Positions 27,364 through 37,053 of a stretch of 64,000 nt of DNA are shown piece after piece (position 1 is the stretch's first letter; every line of letters begins with the position of its first letter). Origin of the DNA: Nocardia aurantiaca (GTDB taxonomy: Bacteria; Actinomycetota; Actinomycetes; Mycobacteriales; Mycobacteriaceae); the NCBI RefSeq assembly GCF_009708175.1, contig NZ_WMBB01000010.1, positions 62,001 to 126,000 of the forward strand, written 5' to 3'. Both the position numbers and the translations under genes were made by a program. The notes under the pieces are model-generated. The model was not told the origin of the DNA. It searched no databases and saw only the letters and a program-made list of their open reading frames with translations.

Positions 27364-27389
27364 CGGGTGCGCCGCTTCCGGCGCACCCG
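27364..27389 (+). terminator. Terminator hairpin after DUF305
   Basis: Ten-base perfect stem CGGGTGCGCC around GCTTCC, 14 bases past the DUF305 stop. No clear U-run follows. Confidence 0.6.
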
Positions 27390-27446
27390 CACGCCTCGGT
27401 CTTCCGGGGTCCGGGGGCGAAGCCCCTGAGAGTTTCGAGAGTTGCC

Positions 27447-27740
27447 CTAGCTGCCGATGACGGAGTTCATGATGGTGCCCGCACTGGTGGCGGTGACGCC
27501 GCCGATCATGGCTCCGGCGATCATCTTCGGCGATTCGAGGCCGCCGCCGCTCCATTTCTCCCAGGCGAATCGGCCGCCGCCATAGGTGATGGCGGTGACG
27601 CCGGAGAGCATGGTGAACCAGGTGAAGTAGCGGACCAGCTTCATCAGCTTGTCCGCCACCGGCGGAGTCTCCGGAGTCGGGTTGCCGATCTGCGCGACAA
27701 CGGTCGTATAGGCGTCATGCACGGCCAGGAGCATGCTCAC
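27447..27740 (-). CDS. Small two-helix membrane protein (pilin-like shape)
   Basis: A 97 aa protein. A short N-terminal segment is followed by two hydrophobic helices (YFTWFTMLSGVTAITYGGG, about residues 40-58, and MIAGAMIGGVTATSAGTIM, about 75-93) joined by a short loop. The GTG at 27740 has GAGAGGA seven bases upstream; an ATG two codons later is the alternative. Two Gly-rich helices in this arrangement recall VirB2/TrbC-type pilins of actinobacterial transfer systems, but no transfer genes are nearby. Function unknown. Confidence 0.62.
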   Translation of the reverse strand: MSMLLAVHDAYTTVVAQIGNPTPETPPVADKLMKLVRYFTWFTMLSGVTAITYGGGRFAWEKWSGGGLESPKMIAGAMIGGVTATSAGTIMNSVIGS

Positions 27741-27881
27741 GATTGATTCCTCTCGGGATGCTGAAGCGGTGCTGATGGGCGGAAATTGTGGCACAACTCT
27801 CACTAGTCGGTAGCAATTGAACCGCATTCCGCGAGGTGGCGTATGAAAGACACACCACCAACACCCAACTCGAGCACCCGA

Positions 27882-29405
27882 TCAGCTACCGGATTTCACT
27901 ACTCCGCGAGCCAGCACCGAGTTCCAGCGGCCATAGGCGAAGTACACGATCAGGCCCAGCGCCATCCAGATCACGAACCGCAACCAGGTCTCCACCGACA
28001 GGTTGAACATGAGCCAGGCGCACGCGATCACCGACAGGATCGGGATGAACGGCACCAGCGGCACCCGGAAGCCGCGCGGCAGATCCGGCCGGGTGCGGCG
28101 CAGCACCACCACGCCGATGGACACCAGCGCGAAGGCGAACAGTGTGCCGATGTTGACCATTTCCTCGAGGGTGCCGAAGTCCACGAACCCGGCGAGCACC
28201 GCGCAGATGACGCCGACGATGGCGGTGATCCGTACCGGCGTGCCCTTGGACCCGGTGTGCGCGAGGCGGCGCGGCATGAGGCCGTCGCGGGACATGGCGA
28301 ACAGCACGCGGGTCTGGCCCAGGAAGAGCACCATGACGACAGTGGTCAGACCGGCCAGCGCGCCGATGGAGATGATGTTCTTGGCCCAGGTGACGCCGTG
28401 CAGGGCGAAGGCCGTTGCGAGGGTGGCGTCGTCGCCCTGAAGGTCCCTGTAGGACACCATGCCGGTCAGCACCAGCGAGACGGCCACGTACAGCACGGTC
28501 ACGATGGCCAGCGAGCCCAGGATGCCGCGCGGCACATTGCGCTGCGGATCCCTTGTCTCCTCGGCGGCGGTGGCGACCACGTCGAAGCCGATGAAGGCGA
28601 AGAACACGATGGAGGCCGCCGCCAGCAGGCCGTACCAGCCGTAGTGGCTGTTGCCGCCACCGGTCACCAGCTGGAACAGGGTCTGACGCAGGGTGCTCGC
28701 GCTGCCGGAGTCCGCGTTCGGGACCGATTCGGGGATGAACGGCTTCAGGTTCGACGCCTTGAAGTAGGTCGCGCCGACCACGACCACCAGGGCGATGACC
28801 GCCAGCTTGATGGCGACCGCGACCGCGGAGACCCGCGAGGACAGCTTGGTGCCCAGGGCCAGCAGCACACCGAGGACGGCGATCAGCACGACCGCGCCCC
28901 AGTCGAATTTGACCGAGCCGAAGTGCCAGATGGGCTGATGCCCGCCCATGACCGTGCCCAGGTACTGCGACCAGCCCTTGGCGACCACCGAGGTGCCGAG
29001 CGCGAATTCCAGGACGAGGTCCCAGCCGATGATCCAGGCCACGAGCTCACCGAAGGTGGCGTAGGAGAAGGTGTACGCGCTGCCCGCGACCGGGACGGTG
29101 GAGGCGAATTCGGCGTAGCAGAGCGCGGCCAGGCCGCAGGCGACGGCGGCGAAGACGAAGGCCACCGAGACCGCGGGCCCGGCCATGTTGCCCGCGGTAC
29201 GCGCGGTGAGGGTGAAGATACCCGCGCCCACCACGACCGCGACGCCGAAGACCGTGAGGTCCCAGGAGGTCAGGTCCTTGCGGAGTTTGGCATCGGGATC
29301 GTCGGTGTCCCGGATGGACTGCTCGACGCTCTTGGTGCGGAACAGTCCGGTGGTGCGTTGGGCAGCGGGACCGCCGGCGTCTCGCGGGGAGTCCGATATC
29401 GCCAC
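27882..29405 (-). CDS. APC superfamily amino acid permease (CAT type)
   Basis: A 507 aa protein with about 12-14 helices. The unwound helix 1 motif VVGAGIFTLTARTAGNMAGP binds the amino acid backbone. ALCYAEFASTVPVAGSAYTF and GFDVVATAAEETRDPQRNVP are the CAT-family helix 3 and helix 8 regions. Related proteins take up basic or branched amino acids. The GTG start at 29405 has AGGAG five bases upstream. Monocistronic. Confidence 0.9.
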   Translation of the reverse strand: MAISDSPRDAGGPAAQRTTGLFRTKSVEQSIRDTDDPDAKLRKDLTSWDLTVFGVAVVVGAGIFTLTARTAGNMAGPAVSVAFVFAAVACGLAALCYAEFASTVPVAGSAYTFSYATFGELVAWIIGWDLVLEFALGTSVVAKGWSQYLGTVMGGHQPIWHFGSVKFDWGAVVLIAVLGVLLALGTKLSSRVSAVAVAIKLAVIALVVVVGATYFKASNLKPFIPESVPNADSGSASTLRQTLFQLVTGGGNSHYGWYGLLAAASIVFFAFIGFDVVATAAEETRDPQRNVPRGILGSLAIVTVLYVAVSLVLTGMVSYRDLQGDDATLATAFALHGVTWAKNIISIGALAGLTTVVMVLFLGQTRVLFAMSRDGLMPRRLAHTGSKGTPVRITAIVGVICAVLAGFVDFGTLEEMVNIGTLFAFALVSIGVVVLRRTRPDLPRGFRVPLVPFIPILSVIACAWLMFNLSVETWLRFVIWMALGLIVYFAYGRWNSVLARGVVKSGS

Positions 29406-29603
29406 TGTCTCTCCTAAATCTGGCTTCTCGGCAACAATGCAGTTCTCGCCGATCAGTCGCCATCCGGCGAGTTGTCGGCGTCACACGGCACCGTATCACC
29501 GGCTGGTACGTACCAGTTCAGCAACGGGTTGGTCACTGAGAACGCGCCCGCGCGCCGTCGAGACGGCACACCGAGGACCGGTGGGTCGGATTACTGTTTC
29601 GGT

Positions 29604-30476
29604 ATGGCTTTCGGGGGAGCGTCCGCGGACGGCGACCTGGACGCACTGGATCGGGTGCTCGCGCACGCGCGCGGCGTCCGGGTCCGCGAGATGCCCAGGG
29701 ACGCGCCGACCCTGCTGGAGGAGTGGGACCCGATTGCCGTGCGGGCGCTGCGGGATGCCCTGCGCGTCGCCGACCTGCCCGGCTTCGTGTGCATGTGCTG
29801 GGGCGATGTCGTGCTGGATTTCTTCGACGCCGCCGAGCGTCCCCTCACCACGGTGACCCTGCACCATGGTTATTCGATCCGCTGGGACGGCTGGCCACAG
29901 GACGCGCTGCTGGCCGATGGCGTCCGCTCGCTGGAATGGCTTGCCGTGCGCGGAGTCTCCGTTCCGCTGCGCGAATACCACGTGGCCGAGCAGCGCAAGG
30001 CCGACAACGACCGCACCGCCCGGCTCTGGGTGGCCGAGATTCCCGCACCGCTCATGCCCTATGCCGACCTCTTCCTCGATACGTCCACCACGGGCGGCGG
30101 TCTGACCGGATCCCAGGTGGCCGAGGTCCGCGCCCCGCTCTTGGCGGCGTACCCGGATGCCGTGGATCGAATCCTGCGCCTGTGCGACTGGTACGCCGGA
30201 GGCACCGGGGCCTACACGGGTTATCCGACGCACGAACGCATTCCGGCCCAATTCCTGGACCTGGAGAACCGCGCCGACTTCGCCCGCGCCGTCGACCTGG
30301 CCGACGATCGCGCCACCGCCGGCGCGGTCCGCTACCTGCTCAGCTGGGACAGTCGAAAACATCTGGCCCGCCTCCTGTCCGCCCTCTCCCCCGCCGCCCG
30401 CCGCAAGATCCTCCTGCACGCCCGCGACGCCGAATCCCGCCGCTGGCTGCAACACCGCATCGCGCGGTTGCGGTGA
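29604..30476 (+). CDS. Hypothetical protein, 290 aa
   Basis: A soluble protein, acidic at the N-terminus and Arg-rich at the C-terminus, with no signal or membrane segment. A central Trp/His-rich stretch (CWGDVVLDFFDAAERPLTTV, then HHGYSIRWDGWPQD) looks like a conserved core. I do not recognise the family. The ATG at 29604 opens after a weak ribosome binding site; the frame continues 44 codons upstream without likely protein character. Divergent from the permease, 198 bases apart. Confidence 0.6.
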   Translation: MAFGGASADGDLDALDRVLAHARGVRVREMPRDAPTLLEEWDPIAVRALRDALRVADLPGFVCMCWGDVVLDFFDAAERPLTTVTLHHGYSIRWDGWPQDALLADGVRSLEWLAVRGVSVPLREYHVAEQRKADNDRTARLWVAEIPAPLMPYADLFLDTSTTGGGLTGSQVAEVRAPLLAAYPDAVDRILRLCDWYAGGTGAYTGYPTHERIPAQFLDLENRADFARAVDLADDRATAGAVRYLLSWDSRKHLARLLSALSPAARRKILLHARDAESRRWLQHRIARLR

Positions 30477-30859
30477 CGAACACTCGGCAGGCTCGGCGCG
30501 GATGATCTCCTCGGCGCACAACCGCCGCGCCAGTGCGTCGTCGACCACATCGGGGTGTCTGTCGGTGATCTCGTCGTTCGGCCCGCACGCGCACTGCTGA
30601 TTGTGACTGCGCACGCGCTTGATCGCTCCGGCCGGCCACGGCTATTTCCCGTCGAACCGCCGGAATTCGGCGTCCGGCGCTGCCGCCCCGCGCGCTTCGC
30701 CCGCGATGTAACCGCTTGCGGCGCAGGCGATTTCGATCTCGACCACGTGGGTCGAGGCCTCGCATGCCGTCAAACGGCGAGTTCCCGGCAGTGATCCCGG
30801 CACGCGTCGCGAAGCTCCCCGGCGAGACCGAGCCCGCCGCAGGCTGATTCGCGTTCCGC
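30477..30859. other. Gene-poor stretch with no confident feature
   Basis: About 380 bases between two convergent genes. The minus strand has short coding-like text near 30480-30614 (NQQCACGPNDEITDRHPDVV) and 30640-30760 (HVVEIEIACAASGYIAGEAR) in different frames, each cut by stops. These could be gene debris, but I recognise no family. No terminator hairpin stands out. Confidence 0.35.
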
Positions 30860-31900
30860 TCAGGGCACCAGGACCGCGCGCCCCCGGATCCGGCCCGCGT
30901 CAAGGCGTCGGAAGACGTCCGGGCCCTCGGCGAGATCGAAACGCTCGACCTCCATGCGCAGCTTGCCCGCCTGCGCGAGCGCCACGCACGCGTGCAGGTC
31001 GCCGCGGGTGCCGCCCAGCGATTTCCGCACGGTCGCACCCCACGGCCAGCCGGGGCCGCCGGCCGGTCCGGCGGTGATGTCCGGTGCGCCGCCACCGATT
31101 CCGACCATGCGGTACGCGCCGTTGGGCGCCACGGTCTCGCAGGCCAGCTTCGCGGTGGAGTCCACGCCGACGAAGTCGAACACCGCGTCGGCACCGCGAC
31201 CGTCGGTGAGGTCGAGGATCTGCTCGGCGGTGTCGTCGCCGGAGAGGATGCCGAGTTCCGCGCCGCAATCGGCGGCCAGGTCCAGCTTCGCCCGCGCCTG
31301 GTCGACCGCGATCACCCGCACCCCGGAGATGGCGCGCAGGATCTGCACCGCCACATGCCCGAGTCCGCCGATGCCGATGGCGACCGCGGTTCCGCCGGGC
31401 CGCAAGGCTTCACGCGCACCGCGGATGGCGTGGTAGGCGGTGAGGGCGGCGTCGGCGACCGGCGCGGCCTGGATGAAGTCCAGGTCGCCGATGGGCACGA
31501 ACGAACTCGCCGGAATCCGCGCGTACTCCGACATGCCGCCCTCGACGGTGAGCCCGGGGCAGGGCGGCATGGCGACACGCCCCGCCGCGAGGCAGACGTT
31601 CTCATTGCCGCTCACGCACTCCCGGCAGACGCCGCAGGTCCAGAACAGGTAGACCACCCCGCGCTCGCCGATCTCGCGGCCGCTCACGTCGGAGCCGACC
31701 GCCTCGATGGTTCCGGCGATCTCGTGGCCGAGGGTGAGCGGGTTCTCGCGCAACTGGATGGGGAAGTTGACCAGGGTCAGGTCGGAGTGGCAGACGCCCG
31801 CGGCGCCGACCTTCAACAGCAGCTCGGTGGGTCCGATGTCCGGAACCGGGATGTCGTTGATCTGAACCTTTTCCGGGCCGGTCCACTGGAGTGCGCGCAT
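30860..31900 (-). CDS. Zinc-dependent alcohol dehydrogenase (MDR family)
   Basis: A 346 aa enzyme. Catalytic zinc ligands are in GVCHSD and GHE. The structural zinc site is CGVCRECVSGNENVC, with four cysteines. The Rossmann motif is AIGIGGLGHVAVQILRA, with Asp in VIAVDQARAK indicating NAD. It oxidises alcohols or reduces aldehydes or ketones. Third in a minus-strand series P450, TetR, ADH with gaps of 249 and 130 bases, which suggests that a P450-made alcohol is its substrate. The frame opens 12 codons before the ATG at 31900. Confidence 0.88.
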   Translation of the reverse strand: MRALQWTGPEKVQINDIPVPDIGPTELLLKVGAAGVCHSDLTLVNFPIQLRENPLTLGHEIAGTIEAVGSDVSGREIGERGVVYLFWTCGVCRECVSGNENVCLAAGRVAMPPCPGLTVEGGMSEYARIPASSFVPIGDLDFIQAAPVADAALTAYHAIRGAREALRPGGTAVAIGIGGLGHVAVQILRAISGVRVIAVDQARAKLDLAADCGAELGILSGDDTAEQILDLTDGRGADAVFDFVGVDSTAKLACETVAPNGAYRMVGIGGGAPDITAGPAGGPGWPWGATVRKSLGGTRGDLHACVALAQAGKLRMEVERFDLAEGPDVFRRLDAGRIRGRAVLVP

Positions 31901-32031
31901 CGCGGTTCCTTGCCTCGAGCTTGTGATGAGGCGCACACGGTAGCATTCGCTTTACATAGCGTCTATCGAATGACGGAATGTCTACCGATTCTTCCGAAGT
32001 ATCCCGGCCCACCGATACCGCGGCTCCACTG

Positions 32032-32601
32032 TCAGGCGAAGGCTCGAGCCACGACCGGCACCACGAACTCCTCGAGCATCGCGCGCTCCTCCGCATCGTC
32101 GCGGCCGGGTGCGGCCAGGAAGGAGACGATGATGCGGGTGAGCCAACGCGCCAGGCGGCTGCGTTCGGGATCGGTGAGGGCCGTGGGGGTGAACAGGCCC
32201 GCCGCAATGGATTCGATGACGTCGGAGTCCTGGCTGATGCGCCCGGCCGGACCGGATTCGCCCGGCCGGAACCAGGCGATGAGCATGGGGTCGGCGCGGA
32301 CCGCGTGGATCGCGCCGAGCATCGCGGTGACCACCTTCTCCCCCGGGTCCTCGATCGCGGCCACCTGACCGAACACGCCCGCGGCAATGCGCCGGGTGGC
32401 GCGGTGCACGAACGCCAGGCGCACCGCCTGCCGGTTCTCGAAGTACCGGTAGAGCGTCGCCCGGGAGCAGCCGGCCGCCTTGGCGATATCGCCCATGCCG
32501 ACCGCGGTGACGCCGCGTTCGGCGAACAGGCGCGCGGCGGCATCGAGAATCCGCTCGGCGGCCAGGTCGGCGCGGCCGTCGGCCAGCCAGTCTCGGCTCA
32601 T
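32032..32601 (-). CDS. TetR family regulator
   Basis: A 189 aa regulator. The HTH is at about residues 30-60 (ERGVTAVGMGDIAKAAGCSR, then ATLYRYFENRQAVR); the C-terminal ligand domain is TetR_C-like. AAAGGA lies six bases before the ATG at 32601. It sits between the P450 and alcohol dehydrogenase genes on the same strand and is the obvious candidate to control them and itself. The dyad upstream of the P450 start is a possible target. Confidence 0.9.
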   Translation of the reverse strand: MSRDWLADGRADLAAERILDAAARLFAERGVTAVGMGDIAKAAGCSRATLYRYFENRQAVRLAFVHRATRRIAAGVFGQVAAIEDPGEKVVTAMLGAIHAVRADPMLIAWFRPGESGPAGRISQDSDVIESIAAGLFTPTALTDPERSRLARWLTRIIVSFLAAPGRDDAEERAMLEEFVVPVVARAFA

Positions 32602-32850
32602 GGGTTGTCCTTTCCTGCACGATCGGGGCGGCGGTATCGGCATGGGCTCCGCCGTCCGGCTCGACCGTTCCCGCGATATCCCTTCGATGCGCGCGGGCCC
32701 GGCGGCAACGCATGCCACCGGACCCGCTCGCTCACACTCTGCCCGCGCGAAAAGCGAGCGGTGCGACCGGGCCGACACCGCGCGGGGTACGGGTCCGGAG
32801 TTCGCGATGCGCACGGCCTTGTGGGACGCGTCGTCCGAGTCCTCGCGGCG

Positions 32851-34086
32851 CTATCCCGCCGCCTGAAAGGGGACGGAGATCGGCCAGCGCACGTAGTTGC
32901 CGTGCGCCCACCGCACGGCGTCGAGATCGACGGTGAAGTCGGGGCAGCGGGCCAGCAGTTCCTCGAGGGCCACCCGCGCCACCATGCGGGCGGCGGCCGC
33001 GCCGAGGCAGTGGTGGTGGCCGTGACTGAAGGTCATGATGCGCTTGGGGTTGCGGCGCACGTCGAGTTCGGCGGCGGTGGGCCCGAATTCGCGTTCGTCG
33101 CGGTTGGCGGACCCGTAGAGCAGCAGTACTCGGCGTCCCGCGGGGATGGTGACGCCGTGCAGTTCCACATCACGGGTGGCGGTGCGGGCCAGACCCTGCA
33201 CCGGGGAGGTCATGCGGAGGAATTCCTCGACGGCGTCGGGGATGAGCGCCGGGTTCTCGACCAGCAGACGGCGCTGCTCGGGGAAGGCGGTGAGCAATTG
33301 CACCGCGCCGCCGAGGTTTCCCGTGGTGGTGTCATTGCCGCCGGTGATCATGGTGAAGGCGAAGCCGAGCATGGCCAGCAGGCCCTCGTTGTCGCCGTCC
33401 GCGCCGAGCCCGGAGGCCAGCAGGTGCGAGATGGTGTCGTCGCCGGGTTCCCGGCGTCGCCGCTCGATGAGTTCGTTGAAGTAGCCGACCATTTCGCCGA
33501 CCGCGGTGAAGGCGTTCTGATCGCCGGCGGCCAGCCCGGCCCCCTCGACCGCGCCGCCGACGATGTTCTCGGTCCACGTGTCGAATTTGCCCCGATCCTG
33601 TTCCGGCACACCGAGATAATGGGCGACCACCATGGTGGGAAGCGGCTTGAACAGGTCCTTCACGATATCGCCCGTGCCCGCGGCCCGCAGCCGCTCGATG
33701 TGTTCGACGACGAAGTCGCGCACCGCGGGTTCGACCGAATTCACCTGCCGCGGTGTGAATCCCGGTGACACCCGGCGGCGGAAGTCGGTGTGGTCGGGCG
33801 GGTCCATGAACACGAACGGCTTGGCGGCCCCGAATCCGGCGGCCAACAGATCGACGTAGTCGACGGTGAGGCCGGAGGCCGAGGAGAAGGTCTCGGGATC
33901 GCGGGCGGCCGCGTACACGTCCGCGTGCCGGGACAGGACGTAGAAGTCGTCGGATGCGCGGCCGCCGGGGATCGCCCGGTGGACCGGATCATGGTCGCGC
34001 AGTTGGGAATACATGGGATAGGGGTCGCGCCAGGTTTCCCCGGAGCGCAATTCGAATCGCACCGCATGAGACGCCGTTGAACTCAT
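32851..34086 (-). CDS. Cytochrome P450
   Basis: A 411 aa soluble bacterial P450. The heme-binding loop FSHGHHHCLG holds the thiolate Cys360. The oxygen-activation helix I motif is MITGGNDTTTGN, the ExxR motif lies in VEEFLRMTS, and MDPPDHTDFRRRVSPGFTPR is the usual helix C region. It needs a ferredoxin and reductase, which are not encoded nearby. The ATG at 34086 is chosen over a TTG six codons earlier. Substrate unknown; the dyad covering its promoter suggests inducible expression. Confidence 0.92.
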   Translation of the reverse strand: MSSTASHAVRFELRSGETWRDPYPMYSQLRDHDPVHRAIPGGRASDDFYVLSRHADVYAAARDPETFSSASGLTVDYVDLLAAGFGAAKPFVFMDPPDHTDFRRRVSPGFTPRQVNSVEPAVRDFVVEHIERLRAAGTGDIVKDLFKPLPTMVVAHYLGVPEQDRGKFDTWTENIVGGAVEGAGLAAGDQNAFTAVGEMVGYFNELIERRRREPGDDTISHLLASGLGADGDNEGLLAMLGFAFTMITGGNDTTTGNLGGAVQLLTAFPEQRRLLVENPALIPDAVEEFLRMTSPVQGLARTATRDVELHGVTIPAGRRVLLLYGSANRDEREFGPTAAELDVRRNPKRIMTFSHGHHHCLGAAAARMVARVALEELLARCPDFTVDLDAVRWAHGNYVRWPISVPFQAAG

Positions 34087-34096
34087 GAACCGAAAG

Positions 34097-34122
34097 TAAG
34101 ACAAAACTCATGATCTGTCTAG
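34097..34122. promoter_or_regulatory. Dyad upstream of the P450 gene, possible TetR operator
   Basis: AGACA (34099-34103) and TGTCT (34116-34120) face each other over 12 bases in AT-rich DNA, 10-35 bases before the P450 start. The half-site resembles the AAGACA/TGTCTT core of the inverted repeat at 2.86-2.91 kb. Weak evidence on its own. Confidence 0.35.
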
Positions 34123-34167
34123 TAGTCATGGCAAAAGCGTCCTGATGTACCAGGCGGCCGGATCGGA

Positions 34168-36849
34168 CTACAGCACGCGGAAGCGCACGGGACGGACCAG
34201 CGGACGACCCGCGTCATCCAGGTGATGCACCAGGTAGGAGCCGGTGGGCAGCGGTCCGGACCGCACGGCGCCGTCGCCCGGCACGGCGGCCGCGCCGACC
34301 TGCCGCAGGCCCGCCACCGCAGCGACTCCGGCGTCGGGCGCACCGGAGGCGACCGGCAGCACCACCTGATCCCCCGTCACCCCTTCCCCCAACACGAGGG
34401 TGCGCAGCGCGGGTGTCGCGGGCACCTCGGTGGTGAAGCCGCCGGGATCGGCGTAGACGGCGAGCCGATGCCCGGCCACCGCGTTCGCGAGGCAGAAGCT
34501 GACCACCAGGTCCCGGCCGGGCTCGTACAGGGACCGGTCCAGCAGCAGCCGATCGAAGGGCGCGGCATCGTCAGCGGTGATCCCGGCCGCGCCGGTCTCC
34601 ACGAATCCGCGTGCCCGGCACAGGAATCCGGCGTCGGAGGCGGCGCTGACCGAGAGGTCGTACCAGCCCGCGCCCTGGGCGGCGCCGTCGCAGACCATGT
34701 CCCGGCGCTCGGTTGCGCCCGCGGCGATGTCGATGGTCCAGGGCCCGTCGTGCCGGTAGGCATTGGACGTCACCAGCACCGAAACCGGTTGCGTCCCATC
34801 GTTCTCGAACGACCAGATGAGCTTGCGCTTGCCGGAGGTCGCGGCGGTGGCGGTGACCCGTAGGCCCCCGCACGGCCCGGTGAGGTCACCGGCGAAGCGG
34901 CGCTGGAAGCCGTCGGGGCCGTAGACCGAGTAGTCGTAGCGGCCGTTCACGGCCGGGAAGTCGCGCGTGACCGAGCCGCCGCCGATGATGTCGAAGCGGG
35001 TCGGCGTGAAATCCGTCGCGAACGCGTTCGGATGCACCCGGCAGTGCACGGTGCCGGTGCCGGCATTGTCGATGGTGAGGGTGATCCCGCCCTTTCCATC
35101 GGGTGCGCACCGCGCCTGCATGCGATATGGCAGCGGCACCCGCGCCTTGCTGCCACCCTGCTGTCTCGGCAGCCGCTGCACGAATGGAAGTGGTTGCGCC
35201 ACACCGGACATCGACTGTTCGGCGCGCGGCGACGCGGTGGGCAGGATGAGGGTGCGACGCGCACCGAAGTCGAACAGCGAGGACAGGTCGCCGCACAGCT
35301 GCCGCCGCCACGGGCTGATATTCGGTTCGGCGACGCCGGTGACCCGCTCCAGGAACTTCAGTACCGAGGTGTGGTCGAACAATTCGGAGCAGACCGCCTG
35401 TTTGCTCCACGGCGACACGATGATCGCGGGCGTCCGCGCGCCGAGGCCGACATTGTGGCGGCCGAAGTATTCACCGGTTGCGTCCGGCGGTGGCGCGGGC
35501 GCCGGGATGTGGTCGAAATACCCGTCGTTCTCGTCGTAATTGAGGATGAAGACCGTTTTGTTCCACACGTCCGGGTGCTCGGCGAGCGCTTCCAGGACAC
35601 CGTGCACCAGGGCCTGCCCATTGCGCGGGCCCATGACCGGATGCTCGCAGTCGACGTAGGGCGCGACGATCCAGGACACCGTGGGCAGCCGCCCCGTCGC
35701 GACATCGGCGCGGAAGGATTCCACCAGCGTGCCGGTGCGCGACCGCAGCAGCCCCTGCTCCACCAGCGCCCGCTGTCCCGCGGCCAGCTCGTCCAGGCCG
35801 CGCTTCAGATCGGCGGCGTAGGCGGGTTCGAGGCTCGGATCCCGTTGCAGGTCGGAGTAATAGCGGAAGAAGTTCTCGAAGGCGAGCCCGCGGCCGCCGT
35901 TGGTGTATTTCAACGCGGCACGCGCGGCCTCGCGGAACGGCAGGAAGAAGTCCAGCGCGTTGTCGGTGTAGTTGTCCCATTCCTGATAGACCCGCCAGCC
36001 GATGCCGCGCTCCTGTAGTCGCTCGGCGTAGGTGGTCCAGGGCAGGCCGAAGATCACGTCGTTGACGTGGCGCCCGGCATCGGGTCCGAGCAGCGCGTCG
36101 TAGAGGAACAGATTGCCGGTGCGCGGCGCGACCAGCCCGGCCAGCGACTCGACGACGGATTGCGGCAGGGCGCTGGTCAAACCGTGCACCAGGCCCAGCA
36201 CGGCATCCACGATCCCGGCGACAGGCAGGCTGCGCATCCAGCGCAGTTTCATATCGTCGGCGAACAGCGAGACCTGCAGGGATTCCGCGAAATTGTCCAG
36301 GGCCAGCGGGTTCTGCACGGTGCCGGTGAACAGGTACATGCGATTGGGGTCGGTGGGCCCGTTCACCGAGCAGTGGTAGCCGTCGCACAGGGTGAACGCC
36401 TCGGCGAGCTGGTAGTAGAAGCCCAGGCAGTCGCGGTCGTAGCCGACCATGGTGCCCTCGCCCTTGGCCGGGATCCAGCCGTCGTGCCGGCCGAAGGCGA
36501 AAGCCTCATGGCCGGTGCGGGTTCCGTGGTCGGTGCCGTCGATGTTCTGCAGCGTGGTGAGATACGGCAGCACCACTCGGCCGTCGTCGGGCTGGTGGAA
36601 AACCGAGCGTCCGGTCGGCAGTTGTAGCGCATTGAGGTCGGCGTAACCGCGCACGCCCGCCATGGCGCCGTAGTAGTGGTCGAAGGAGCGGTTCTCCTGC
36701 ATGAGGATCACCACGTGCTCGATGCGGTCCCAGCCGCCGGGCGGGGGTGGTTCGGCCCAGGCCTGCACCAGGCTCGGCGGGAGCATCGACATGGCTCCGG
36801 CCGCACCACCCAACTGCGCGGCGTGCTTCAGAAAACGCCTCCGATCCAT
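34168..36849 (-). CDS. TAT-exported phospholipase C with extended C-terminus
   Basis: An 893 aa protein of the phosphoesterase/acid phosphatase superfamily, phosphocholine-specific PLC group. The twin-arginine signal is MDRRRFLKHAAQLGGAAGAM. Catalytic-domain motifs are EHVVILMQENRSFDHYYG (about residues 44-61), HCSVNGPTDPNRMYL, ILNYDENDGYFDH and GLGARTPAIIVSPWSK. After about residue 540 come beta-sandwich repeats of the DUF756 type (around 590-665 and 670-760), then a further ~130 residues not usual in this family, whose members are mostly near 650-730 aa. Secreted PLCs hydrolyse host or environmental phosphatidylcholine and sphingomyelin. AGGGG lies five bases before the ATG. Confidence 0.9.
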   Translation of the reverse strand: MDRRRFLKHAAQLGGAAGAMSMLPPSLVQAWAEPPPPGGWDRIEHVVILMQENRSFDHYYGAMAGVRGYADLNALQLPTGRSVFHQPDDGRVVLPYLTTLQNIDGTDHGTRTGHEAFAFGRHDGWIPAKGEGTMVGYDRDCLGFYYQLAEAFTLCDGYHCSVNGPTDPNRMYLFTGTVQNPLALDNFAESLQVSLFADDMKLRWMRSLPVAGIVDAVLGLVHGLTSALPQSVVESLAGLVAPRTGNLFLYDALLGPDAGRHVNDVIFGLPWTTYAERLQERGIGWRVYQEWDNYTDNALDFFLPFREAARAALKYTNGGRGLAFENFFRYYSDLQRDPSLEPAYAADLKRGLDELAAGQRALVEQGLLRSRTGTLVESFRADVATGRLPTVSWIVAPYVDCEHPVMGPRNGQALVHGVLEALAEHPDVWNKTVFILNYDENDGYFDHIPAPAPPPDATGEYFGRHNVGLGARTPAIIVSPWSKQAVCSELFDHTSVLKFLERVTGVAEPNISPWRRQLCGDLSSLFDFGARRTLILPTASPRAEQSMSGVAQPLPFVQRLPRQQGGSKARVPLPYRMQARCAPDGKGGITLTIDNAGTGTVHCRVHPNAFATDFTPTRFDIIGGGSVTRDFPAVNGRYDYSVYGPDGFQRRFAGDLTGPCGGLRVTATAATSGKRKLIWSFENDGTQPVSVLVTSNAYRHDGPWTIDIAAGATERRDMVCDGAAQGAGWYDLSVSAASDAGFLCRARGFVETGAAGITADDAAPFDRLLLDRSLYEPGRDLVVSFCLANAVAGHRLAVYADPGGFTTEVPATPALRTLVLGEGVTGDQVVLPVASGAPDAGVAAVAGLRQVGAAAVPGDGAVRSGPLPTGSYLVHHLDDAGRPLVRPVRFRVL

Positions 36850-37053
36850 GGCAACCCCTGTGAGCTCAGGAACGGTTACCGTCGAGGATCGCCGACCGAG
36901 CTTGGGGGGTCGTAGCGGTGAGGGGGATCAGTGATGAAGTATCAGTTAATCATCGGCTCCGGATGTCGTGGATCGGTCATATGGGATTCACCGCTGTTCA
37001 GTCGGCGTTGTCCTCGGCGCGGCCCGATTCCGTTCCACCGAGCCCGGATGAGA

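Noticed and set aside
31944..31972. CATTCG/CGAATG dyad between the ADH and TetR genes
   Set aside because: Six-base arms over 17 bases are easily found by chance in this composition; no second copy is near the P450 or TetR promoters.
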